Notes: generated by a model from the letters alone, not told the origin. DNA of 6,302 bases from Actinomycetes bacterium (GCA_023429565.1 JAEZDJ010000018.1:1-6302), one strand, 5' to 3'; positions 1-5,861 are shown, counted from the stretch's first letter. A program made the numbers and translations.

Positions 1-1
1 C

Positions 2-805
2 TTCTCCACCACCGGCTCCCAGACCGGGGTCGGCACCTCGGCCAACTCCTACGAAATCGCCTGGGACGGCACCGCCAGGCAGTCCAACTACCTCGTCTCC
101 GAGAGCGTCGGCGCCCTCACCGTGACCCCTGCTTCTGCCATCATCACGGTAAACGATTCCGCCAAAGCTCAAGGATCGCTTGATCCTGTTTTCTCGGGTA
201 CGGTGATGGGTCTGGTGGATGAGGGTGATCTTGGTGTTGTTTCCTATATTCGAATTGGAAGCAACGAGGGTATTGGCACATATGCGGATGTCCTTACGGC
301 AAATTATGCTGACAATTCAAACTATACGGTCACAGTTATTCCGGGCACCTTTACCATCACGGCTGCTCCTCCGACGCCAACCCCGACGCCTGTCACGCCT
401 CCAGCCACTCCTTCAGGAACGGTGCCGTTGGACGGTCCCTCAGGGGCCACTCCAGAGCCGACACCCTCCGGGGCAACGGACCCTGCCGAGACGACCATCG
501 AGGATTCCGAGACTCCCTTGGCTGAGATCAACGACGAAGAGACGCCGCTTGCCAACCATGAGGAATGCTGGGTTCACTGGTATATCCTTCTCGGCATTAT
601 CATCACGATCGTCTATGGGGCTTGCGTGGCAACGCGACGTGGCTTGTTCTCACGCAAGTTGAGGAAATACGAAGATGATCTGACGGGCGGCGACGATCCC
701 GCTCCTGGGGCATCTTCGGGATCGGGTAGGAACGGCGTATCTCCTGGGCCTGTTCCGAAGGGCTCCCCGACGGGAGCAACCGTGTCCGCTGGATTGAGCG
801 AGTAG
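2..805 (+). CDS. Ig-like (MBG-type) surface protein, C-terminal part; 5' end outside window
   Basis: The frame is open from base 2 to the TAG at 803-805 (267 residues visible), so the gene starts upstream; the GTG at 122 is internal. Visible order: the end of one beta-rich repeat (2-127, ending ALTVT), then a complete second repeat (about 128-360) with the DPVFSGTVMGL...GTYAD...NYTVTVIPGTFTIT pattern typical of MBG/Ig-like domains in bacterial surface proteins. A Pro/Thr-rich stalk follows (about 364-490), then two IxDxETPLA units, a membrane helix (about 569-634, WVHWYILLGIII...) with RR as stop-transfer, and a roughly 55-residue Gly/Pro/Ser-rich tail that should be cytoplasmic. There is no LPXTG motif, so anchoring is probably by the helix and not by sortase. 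An adhesin or matrix-like role is inferred from architecture only. Codon use changes sharply at base 128. The next gene starts 16 bases downstream, so the two are probably cotranscribed. Confidence 0.8.
   Translation, partial: FSTTGSQTGVGTSANSYEIAWDGTARQSNYLVSESVGALTVTPASAIITVNDSAKAQGSLDPVFSGTVMGLVDEGDLGVVSYIRIGSNEGIGTYADVLTANYADNSNYTVTVIPGTFTITAAPPTPTPTPVTPPATPSGTVPLDGPSGATPEPTPSGATDPAETTIEDSETPLAEINDEETPLANHEECWVHWYILLGIIITIVYGACVATRRGLFSRKLRKYEDDLTGGDDPAPGASSGSGRNGVSPGPVPKGSPTGATVSAGLSE
497..556 (+). repeat. Tandem 10-residue IxDxETPLA repeat before the membrane helix
   Basis: Bases 497-526 encode IEDSETPLAE and 527-556 encode INDEETPLAN, an adjacent duplication matching at 7 of 10 residues but with different codons (for example actcccttg versus acgccgctt). 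It sits 12 bases before the first codon of the membrane helix. From memory, similar acidic xDExxPLA stretches precede C-terminal anchors in many surface proteins of gut Firmicutes and Actinobacteria; their role is not clear to me. Confidence 0.6.
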
Positions 806-821
806 GGAAGGGAAGGTTATC

Positions 822-1397
822 ATGAAGAAAAGCAACGTCCTCGTTTTTGCCCTGCTTGCCGTCGTTTCGGCGTTTCTGCTGTGGCTCTGGTACTTTCTTG
901 GGTTAAATCATGTTGATGAGCCACTTGACCTCGTGCTATCCATAGTCTGGTGGGTGGTCATCGCGGTTGCTGTCCTTCTTGTCGTGAGGATGGAAAGGGT
1001 GCGCCGTGAACGCATTCGCACGGTGTATGTGGGAGACTATGCTACGTTCAACAGCGAGCAAGGTCTCGTGAGCTTTGAAACCACTGAGCCCATGGAGACC
1101 ATTGTCGCCTCCATTCTGGAAAACCTGACCTATGGCTTCAGTCGTGCCGATTTTCCTGACCGGGAGAAATTTGATGCGCGGTATTTCGTTCGCACCAAGG
1201 AGTTCTCCGTTTGGGACGGCGATGAGGGGCGGGCTGCTACGCCATCGCACAAGACAGCACCCGTCTCTCGCGGCTCATCTGGGCAGAAGGCGTGGAAGGG
1301 CGAGGTGATCGTTGTGGCAACGAAGAAGAGCCATCCGTTTGAGACGCCCAAGGAACTGTCAGACATTCTTGCCATCCTAGAGAGGCCCGTCCTGTAA
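822..1397 (+). CDS. Two-helix membrane protein of unknown function
   Basis: This encodes 191 residues. The ATG at 822 follows a strong purine-rich ribosome site (GGGAAGGGAAGG, 805-816) and the protein opens with MKKS, typical of a cytoplasmic N-terminus before a membrane helix. Two hydrophobic segments are visible: about residues 6-27 and 35-56. The second is followed by a very basic stretch (RMERVRRERIR), which places the remaining roughly 130 residues in the cytoplasm by the positive-inside rule. That part looks like a small alpha/beta domain (RTVYVGDYATF, RYFVRTKEFSVW, then WKGEVIVVATKK), with a variable linker at about 134-158. I do not recognise the family and no catalytic motif is obvious. 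It lies 16 bases after the surface-protein gene and ends just before a strong terminator, so it is probably the last gene of that transcript. A role with the surface protein is only guilt by association. Confidence 0.75.
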   Translation: MKKSNVLVFALLAVVSAFLLWLWYFLGLNHVDEPLDLVLSIVWWVVIAVAVLLVVRMERVRRERIRTVYVGDYATFNSEQGLVSFETTEPMETIVASILENLTYGFSRADFPDREKFDARYFVRTKEFSVWDGDEGRAATPSHKTAPVSRGSSGQKAWKGEVIVVATKKSHPFETPKELSDILAILERPVL

Positions 1398-1414
1398 TCG
1401 GCTGGCAGGTAATG

Positions 1415-1461
1415 AGAAAAAGGGGCCCCTCGCAAGCAATGTGCGAGGGGCCCCTTTTTCT
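1415..1461. terminator. Bidirectional intrinsic terminator, perfect 20-bp stem
   Basis: The arm 1415-1434 is an exact reverse complement of 1442-1461, with a 7-base loop (AGCAATG, 1435-1441). The stem carries a GC-rich core (GGGGCCCCTCGCA) and five A/T pairs at its base, giving a U tract after the hairpin on either strand. It sits between the stop of the + strand membrane-protein gene (1397) and the stop of the - strand mop gene (1476), so it should terminate both. Each arm contains the self-complementary octamer GGGGCCCC. Confidence 0.95.
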
Positions 1462-1475
1462 TGGCGTGAATTTTG

Positions 1476-1688
1476 TCAGTCGTCGACGCCGATGATCACC
1501 GACGATGCCTTGACGATGGCAGATGCCTTCTTGCCCACTTCGAGACCGAGCTCTTTGAGGGACATCATCGAGATGGACGAAGTGAGCATCTGGCCCCCCT
1601 CCAGCTCGAGAACCACGATTGCGTTGACCGCCCCTGGATGGATGGCGCTGACCGTTCCTTCCAGAATGTTGCGCGCAGAAAGTTTCAT
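1476..1688 (-). CDS. mop: Molybdate-binding Mop (molbindin) protein
   Basis: This encodes 70 residues, the usual length of a single Mop/TOBE domain. Family hallmarks are clear: MKLSARN at the N-terminus, GTVSAI, AVNAIVVLELEGGQ, a Ser-rich SSISMMS segment at about 37-43, the LGLEVGKKASA turn, and the C-terminal VKASSVIIG. Molbindins assemble into small oligomers that bind molybdate (or tungstate) between subunits, and are thought to store or buffer the oxyanion in the cytoplasm; the SARN and KAS segments are the conserved ligand-site regions. The start ATG (1686-1688) is preceded on its own strand by a GAAGGGGG ribosome site about 9 bases upstream. The gene stands alone here: no modABC or cofactor gene is adjacent on its strand within the window. 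It is convergent with the membrane-protein gene and divergent from pstS. Confidence 0.88.
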   Translation of the reverse strand: MKLSARNILEGTVSAIHPGAVNAIVVLELEGGQMLTSSISMMSLKELGLEVGKKASAIVKASSVIIGVDD

Positions 1689-1729
1689 GTGACGAAATCC
1701 CCCTTCGTTTAGACAACCCCTTGCCGTTC

Positions 1730-1768
1730 ATTGTAGCGTGTTTTCCTGCGAAGGGGAGACCTGCAGGT
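1730..1768 (-). promoter_or_regulatory. Candidate mop promoter with upstream palindrome
   Basis: Read on the - strand, TACAAT (bases 1735 to 1730) is a good -10 hexamer and would give a leader of about 35 bases before the mop ATG. No good -35 hexamer is visible at the usual spacing. Just upstream of where it should be lies a perfect 10-bp palindrome, ACCTGCAGGT (1759-1768), which could be an operator. It does not resemble the ModE site I know. The -10 call is plausible; the operator is speculative. Confidence 0.4.
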
Positions 1769-2050
1769 TGAAGAGATGGGAATTTTCGTTTCGAGCAAAC
1801 AGAGGTTCTGCAACCCTCGGCAGAAGCGAACGCGTTGGATCGAGACGTTTGTGAGGCCTCTCGAAAAAACCGTGCAGAATTCCTTTGCGCGTTGCGTGCA
1901 GGCGGCAGTTTCGTTTCACTCCATTCCTTCACTCGTTGGTTCGAGCGTGGCTGTCCGGAAGTTTCGGAGCCGCGTCGCGAGGGCTCCCGATTGGCTGCAG
2001 AAGCCCTCCGATATGTTGTCAGAATACGAAATGTAAAGTTTTGCATGGTA

Positions 2051-2120
2051 CAAAATACCTGCTCAAATGATTGCTTTACAAACTTTACCCAAATTTGACC
2101 TTCTTCCTACAAAGTTTTGA
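2051..2120 (+). promoter_or_regulatory. Pho-box-like repeat array and probable pstS promoter
   Basis: Two adjacent 11-bp units, CAAACTTTACC (2079-2089) and CAAATTTGACC (2090-2100), match at 9 of 11 positions. Degenerate CAAA-led copies lie at 2051 (CAAAATACC), 2064 (CAAATGATTGC) and 2110 (CAAAGTTTTGA). An 11-bp tandem period is the known spacing of PhoB/PhoP-type binding sites. Read on the opposite strand the units begin GGTCA and GGTAA, similar to the GKTCA start of the Streptomyces PHO box as I remember it. TTTACC (2084-2089) and TACAAA (2108-2113), 18 bases apart, could be -35 and -10 elements, with the repeats overlapping the -35. The position upstream of pstS and the response regulator gene in the same operon fit phosphate-starvation control. 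The exact promoter is uncertain. Confidence 0.55.
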
Positions 2121-2195
2121 TGCGCATTGATCATCATGGGTGCCGCACGAACCTCAAGGTGAAACGCAAAGCAAAGGGGCGTCGTGGGCGCGCTG

Positions 2196-2204
2196 AAGGA
2201 AGGA
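2196..2204 (+). promoter_or_regulatory. Ribosome binding site that sets the pstS start
   Basis: AAGGAAGGA lies 9 bases before the ATG at 2214. It fixes that ATG as the start in preference to the in-frame GTG at 2184, which would add ten residues in front of an otherwise classic lipoprotein signal peptide. Confidence 0.75.
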
Positions 2205-2213
2205 ATCGAAAAC

Positions 2214-3134
2214 ATGAAGAAACGGTTGTTGATGGTTGCGATGGGAGCTGTGCTGGCGCTCGGCTTGTTTGGCATCGTCGGCTGCACGAGCGGCAACAAC
2301 GCGAATTCGAATGCTGACGGCGGCGACGGAGCCGCGACGACCTCCCCCTCTGGCGAGGTGTCCGTTTACTCCCGTGAAGACGGGTCGGGGACGCGCGGTG
2401 CCTTCATTGAGCTGTTTGGCATCGAAGAAAAAGACTCAAGCGGTACCAAGGTTGACATGACCACTACGTCGGCCGCCATCACAAACTCCACTTCGGTCAT
2501 GATGACGTCGGTCGCTGGAGACGAGAGCGGCATCGGCTACATTTCTCTCGGTTCGCTGAACGACACGGTCAAAGCGCTCGAGATCGATGGTGCCAAGGCG
2601 ACGGCCGAGAACGTGAAGAGCGGAGACTACAAGATTGCCCGTCCGTTCAACATCGTGACAAAGGACGGCCTGTCGGACGTCGCGCAGGATTTCGTTGACT
2701 TCATCATGAGCTCCGACGGTCAGAAAATCGTCGAAGACAATGGCTACATCGCTGTGGACAGCGCGGCGAAAGCGTATACGGCCAGCGGCAAGAGCGGCAA
2801 GGTCGTCGTTGCCGGGTCCTCTTCGGTCACTCCGGTCATGGAAAAGCTTGCCGAAGCGTATAAGAAACTCAATTCGGGCGTCTCCATTGACGTCAACCAG
2901 TCCGATTCCACCACGGGCGTCAACATGGCCACGGAAGGAACCTGCGACATTGGCATGGCATCCCGTGAGCTCAAGGATTCGGAAACTGCTGCTGGAGTGA
3001 AGCCGACGGTTATCGCCCAGGATGGCATCGCCGTCATCGTCAACAAGGACGCTTCTCTCGAAGGCCTCACAAGCGACCAGGTGAAGGGGATCTACGTTGG
3101 GGATCTCGTCACGTGGGAAGACGTTCTGGCGTAA
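2214..3134 (+). CDS. pstS: Phosphate-binding lipoprotein PstS, circularly permuted
   Basis: This 306-residue protein is the extracellular phosphate receptor that delivers phosphate to PstC/PstA. It begins MKKRL plus a hydrophobic stretch and a lipobox IVGC (lipidated Cys24), then a Gly/Asn/Asp/Ala-rich tether (25-47). The fold halves are in reversed order. Residues 48-181 carry what is normally the second half: REDGSGTR (54-61, with Arg54, Ser58, Gly59 and Thr60 as phosphate ligands by analogy with E. coli PstS), GIGYISLGSLND, GDYKIARPFN, the DFIMSSDGQK helix and NGYIAV. After a linker (182-193), residues 194-304 carry what is normally the first half: GKVVVAGSSSVTPVME, QSDSTTG, CDIGMASRE, DGIAVIVNK, then QVKGIYVGDLVTWEDV, two residues before the stop. 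All ligand segments are present, so it should be functional. pstC follows 30 bases later with no hairpin between. Confidence 0.93.
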   Translation: MKKRLLMVAMGAVLALGLFGIVGCTSGNNANSNADGGDGAATTSPSGEVSVYSREDGSGTRGAFIELFGIEEKDSSGTKVDMTTTSAAITNSTSVMMTSVAGDESGIGYISLGSLNDTVKALEIDGAKATAENVKSGDYKIARPFNIVTKDGLSDVAQDFVDFIMSSDGQKIVEDNGYIAVDSAAKAYTASGKSGKVVVAGSSSVTPVMEKLAEAYKKLNSGVSIDVNQSDSTTGVNMATEGTCDIGMASRELKDSETAAGVKPTVIAQDGIAVIVNKDASLEGLTSDQVKGIYVGDLVTWEDVLA

Positions 3135-3164
3135 GCCGGGCGACGTTGGTTGAATAGGACTCGC

Positions 3165-4025
3165 ATGTCTCGCGCTCACATCAAAGAAGGCATTGCGAAA
3201 GCGCTGTTCGCGGCCACTGCGGGGATATCCATCCTCGCAGTGGCCCTTATCTGCGTTTTCCTTTTTGCAAATGGCGTACCGGCCATCGCGCAGATCGGCC
3301 TCCCTGACTTTCTCTTCGGTACGACGTGGCGACCTGCAAATGACATCTATGGCATCTTCCCGATGATCGTCGGCAGCATCTATGTGACGGCGGGCGCCAT
3401 CGTGGTCGGCGTTCCCACCGGACTGCTCTGCGCCATCTTCCTGTCGAGGTTTGCCACCGGCAAGGTTGCCGCGTTCCTCAAGCCGGGGGTGGAATTGCTG
3501 GCAGGAATTCCCTCGGTCGTGTATGGCTTCTTCGGGCTTGTGGTCATGGTTCCCTTTATCCGGGACACCATGCCCGGCAAGGGGTTGTCGCTGCTGGCTG
3601 CGGCGGTCCTGCTGGGCATCATGATCCTTCCCACCATCATCACCGTGGCTCAGAGCGCCCTCGATGCCGTGCCCAAGAAATACTATGAAGGTGCACTTGC
3701 TCTCGGCGCCGATCACGAGCGATCGGTTTTTCGGGTCATCGTTCCTGCGGCCACTTCAGGCATCATGGCCGGTATCGTCCTGGGTGTCGGCCGCGCCATT
3801 GGGGAGACCATGGCCGTCATCATGGTCGCCGGCAATCAGCCTATCATCCCCGAGAGCATCTTCAGCGGTGTGCGCACCATGACGGCGAACATCGTGTTGG
3901 AGATGGGCTATGCGGCAGACCTGCATCGCGGGGCGCTCGTTGCCACGGGTGTGGTTCTGTTCGTGTTCATCTTGCTGATCACCATGCTGTTCAATGTCAT
4001 CAAGAAGCGAGGTGAGACAAGATGA
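3165..4025 (+). CDS. pstC: Phosphate ABC transporter permease PstC
   Basis: This 286-residue inner-membrane subunit pairs with PstA to form the phosphate channel. Six membrane segments are visible at about residues 17-37, 63-93, 110-132, 141-160, 199-221 and 255-278. The cytoplasmic coupling loop that docks on PstB (EGALALGADHERSVFRVIVP, 175-194) is followed by the family's GVGRAIGETMAVIMVAGN. Other PstC-typical segments are YGIFPMIVGSIYVT and GVELLAGIPSVVYGFFG. I chose the ATG at 3165, preceded by AGGA at 3156-3159, over the in-frame TTG at 3150, which has no clear ribosome site and would add five residues. The stop TGA overlaps the pstA start (ATGA, 4022-4025), implying translational coupling. 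Length is normal for the family. Confidence 0.94.
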   Translation: MSRAHIKEGIAKALFAATAGISILAVALICVFLFANGVPAIAQIGLPDFLFGTTWRPANDIYGIFPMIVGSIYVTAGAIVVGVPTGLLCAIFLSRFATGKVAAFLKPGVELLAGIPSVVYGFFGLVVMVPFIRDTMPGKGLSLLAAAVLLGIMILPTIITVAQSALDAVPKKYYEGALALGADHERSVFRVIVPAATSGIMAGIVLGVGRAIGETMAVIMVAGNQPIIPESIFSGVRTMTANIVLEMGYAADLHRGALVATGVVLFVFILLITMLFNVIKKRGETR

Positions 4026-4990
4026 CGGATCCCGATTTTACTCCTGCATGCGAAGGCGCTGGCGCTGCTGGTGGGCACTCCGTTTCGGGCGGTCGCATAG
4101 ACGACCTGTTCGCAGCCGTCGAGTCGCGCCATCGAAAGACTCGCCGAATCGTGTCTCGGCTGCTACGGCTCCTCGTGTACCTGGGCGCCCTGCTGACGGC
4201 GGGAGTTCTGTTGTTTCTCGTGGGCTACATCCTGGTGAAAGGAGTGCCTTATATCACGCCAAGCCTCTTTGCCTGGGAATATGACTCGACGAACGTCTCG
4301 CTGACGCCCGCTTTGGTGAACACGCTCCTCATGGCGGGCCTCTCGCTGATCATGGCGGTTCCCGTTGGGGTGGGCTCGGCAATCTATCTGGTGGAATATG
4401 CCAAGCGGGGGAGCAGGTTCGTGCAAATTGTGCGCACGACCACTGAAACGCTGCAGGGCATCCCCTCCATCATCTACGGCTTGTTTGGCATGCTGTTCTT
4501 CGTGACCGCGCTGAAGTGGAACCTCTCGCTGCTGGCGGGTGCATGCACGCTGGCCATCATGGTGCTTCCCGTGATCATGCGCACCACCGAGGAGGCGCTC
4601 CTTGCGGTGCCCGATTCCTATCGCGAAGGCGGTTTTGGCTTGGGCGCCGGACGTCTGCGCACGGTGTTCCGTTGCGTGCTCCCCACGGCTGTGCCGGGAA
4701 TTCTGGGCGGAGTCATCCTTTCGCTGGGCCGCTGCGTCGGCGAAGTCGCCGCCCTCATATTCACGGCAGGATCCATCGCCCAGATCCCCAATTTCGGAGC
4801 GGAGGGTTTTGCAGCCGTGTTTGATTCCGCCCGCACCCTGGCTGTGCATATGTATGTGCTTGCGAGCGAAGGACTGCACGTGAACGAGACGTACGCAACG
4901 GCGGTCGTGCTGTTGGTCATGGTGGTTCTGCTGAATCTCCTGGCCACATTCGCTGCCAAGAAGATGAGCAAAGGAAATCAAGATGACTAA
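4022..4990 (+). CDS. pstA: Phosphate ABC transporter permease PstA
   Basis: This 322-residue protein is the second channel subunit. A cytoplasmic N-terminus of about 44 residues, rich in Gly/Ala and then basic (SRHRKTRR), precedes six membrane segments at about 45-72, 96-126, 145-163, 165-185, 223-249 and 291-311. Family markers: SLTPALVNTLLMA, PVGVGSAIYLVEYA, TTTETLQGIPSIIYGLFGM, and the PstB-docking loop REGGFGLGAGRLRTVFRCVLP (201-221, printed here in full as 21 residues minus none of its order; key residues are Gly204, Gly206 and Gly208), then GGVILSLGRCVGEVAALIFTAG. The N-terminal extension is longer than in many PstA proteins and low in complexity. Its start overlaps the pstC stop by 4 bases, and its own stop lies inside the first codons of pstB (8-base overlap), so pstC, pstA and pstB are probably made in fixed proportion by coupled translation. 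Confidence 0.93.
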   Translation: MTDPDFTPACEGAGAAGGHSVSGGRIDDLFAAVESRHRKTRRIVSRLLRLLVYLGALLTAGVLLFLVGYILVKGVPYITPSLFAWEYDSTNVSLTPALVNTLLMAGLSLIMAVPVGVGSAIYLVEYAKRGSRFVQIVRTTTETLQGIPSIIYGLFGMLFFVTALKWNLSLLAGACTLAIMVLPVIMRTTEEALLAVPDSYREGGFGLGAGRLRTVFRCVLPTAVPGILGGVILSLGRCVGEVAALIFTAGSIAQIPNFGAEGFAAVFDSARTLAVHMYVLASEGLHVNETYATAVVLLVMVVLLNLLATFAAKKMSKGNQDD

Positions 4991-5852
4991 CGCCATGTAC
5001 GGAGGATCTGCAACCGAGTCGGCCTCTTCTGCCACGTTCATGCCTCATGCTCAGGGACGGGCCGACGAACGCCATGCCAGGCCCAAGGCTCCGGCTGACG
5101 CTCCCGTCAAGATGAGCGTGCACGAGCTTGACCTCTATTACAAGGATTTTCATGCTTTGAAACATGTCGAGCTGGAGTTTCCCAAGAATCAGGTGACGGC
5201 GCTCATCGGACCGTCAGGTTGTGGCAAGTCCACGCTTCTTAAGTCGCTCAATCGAATGAACGATCTCGTTGAGGGCTGCAGAATCGAGGGAAAGATCACG
5301 CTCGATGGGGAAGACGCCTATCGTTCCCTTGACGTGAACAACTTGCGGCGTCGCGTTGGCATGGTGTTTCAACAGCCCAATCCCTTTCCCATGAGCGTCT
5401 ATGACAATGTGGCGTTTGGCCCGCGCACCCATGGCATCAAAAACCGTGCCGACTTGGACGAGGTGGTCGAGCAAAGCCTGCGCGACGCGGCCATCTGGGA
5501 TGAGATGAAGGATCGTCTGAAAAAAAACGCGTTGGGCCTGTCGGGTGGCCAGCAGCAGCGCCTTTGCATTGCGCGCGCCTTGGCCGTGCGACCCGAGGTG
5601 CTGCTCATGGACGAGTCCACGAGTGCGCTCGACCCCATCTCCACGGCAAAGATCGAGGATCTGGTGGGGGAGCTCAAGAATGCATACACCGTCATCATGG
5701 TCACGCACAACATGCTGCAAGCGCTGCGCGTGTCTGACAAAACAGCATTTTTCCTGTTGGGAGAAATGGTTGAGGCGGGTTCGACGGACGACGTCTTCAC
5801 AAACCCCCGGGATTCGCGTACTGCCGATTACGTCGCTGGAAGATTCGGTTAG
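4983..5852 (+). CDS. pstB: Phosphate ABC transporter ATPase PstB
   Basis: This 289-residue ATPase powers uptake through PstC/PstA. In order: Walker A GPSGCGKST (76-84), LNRMNDLV, Q-loop FQQPNPFPMSVYDNVAFG (Gln130), signature LSGGQQQR (186-193), Walker B VLLMDE (206-211), D-loop SALDP (214-218), and the switch His in VTHNM (His242). It ends DYVAGRFG, as PstB normally does. Position 212, normally Pro in the family's DEPTSALDP, is Ser (DESTSALDP). The protein is about 40 residues longer than usual because of an Ala/His/Pro-rich N-terminus before MSVHELDLYY. I keep the ATG at 4983 because AAAGGA (4970-4975) lies 7 bases upstream and the start overlaps the pstA stop, whereas the ATG at 5112 where homologues usually begin has no ribosome site. 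The regulator gene starts 9 bases after the stop. Confidence 0.95.
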   Translation: MTNAMYGGSATESASSATFMPHAQGRADERHARPKAPADAPVKMSVHELDLYYKDFHALKHVELEFPKNQVTALIGPSGCGKSTLLKSLNRMNDLVEGCRIEGKITLDGEDAYRSLDVNNLRRRVGMVFQQPNPFPMSVYDNVAFGPRTHGIKNRADLDEVVEQSLRDAAIWDEMKDRLKKNALGLSGGQQQRLCIARALAVRPEVLLMDESTSALDPISTAKIEDLVGELKNAYTVIMVTHNMLQALRVSDKTAFFLLGEMVEAGSTDDVFTNPRDSRTADYVAGRFG

Positions 5853-5861
5853 AATAGCCCC

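Larger units (their letters stand above)
1689..2213. other. Intergenic region between divergent mop and pstS
   Basis: These 525 bases hold no convincing gene. Short open frames exist (1776-2036 and 1835-2098 on +, 1728-1919 on -), but none has a good ribosome site and their translations resemble no family I recognise. Visible structure: the mop leader and promoter (1689-1768); a small hairpin with stem TTCTGC/GCAGAA (1806-1811/1820-1825); a 12-base near-repeat CGTTGG(A/T)TCGAG at 1833-1844 and 1934-1945; a 7-bp stem GAGGGCT/AGCCCTC (1979-1985/2002-2008) without a T run; then an AT-rich stretch from about 2030 to 2120 carrying the pst regulatory repeats and a leader of up to about 95 bases. 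The middle part (about 1770-2030) is unexplained. Confidence 0.6.

Noticed and set aside
563..805. LPXTG-type sortase signal at the end of the surface protein
   Set aside because: No LPXTG-like motif precedes the helix, and the roughly 55-residue tail after it is far longer than a sorting-signal tail.
1934..1950. tRNA T-loop-like GGTTCGAGC
   Set aside because: The flanking bases do not pair as a T stem, and no acceptor, anticodon or D arm can be built around it.
1979..2008. 7-bp hairpin GAGGGCT/AGCCCTC as a terminator
   Set aside because: The loop is 16 bases and no T run follows on either strand, so it is not an intrinsic terminator.
1237..2046. 269-residue open frame on the - strand running across mop and the terminator
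   Set aside because: It overlaps mop in another frame, passes through the terminator hairpin and translates to low-complexity Arg/Ser-rich sequence.
1776..2098. Two short + strand frames in the mop-pstS gap (1776-2036 and 1835-2098)
   Set aside because: Neither has a convincing ribosome site or familiar sequence, and the second runs into the AT-rich pst promoter.
2184..2213. GTG at 2184 as the pstS start
   Set aside because: It would place ten polar residues before a classic lipoprotein signal; the AAGGAAGGA site is spaced for the ATG at 2214.
3150..3164. TTG at 3150 as the pstC start
   Set aside because: There is no clear ribosome site before it, while AGGA lies just upstream of the ATG at 3165; the difference is only five residues.
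2436..3716. 426-residue open frame on the - strand opposite pstS and pstC
   Set aside because: It is an antisense artefact of GC3-rich coding sequence: the translation is rich in His, Asp and Arg with no domain, and the + strand genes are certain.
4163..5041. 292-residue open frame on the - strand opposite pstA
   Set aside because: It is a shadow of pstA; its composition (His/Gln/Arg-rich) and lack of a ribosome site speak against a gene.
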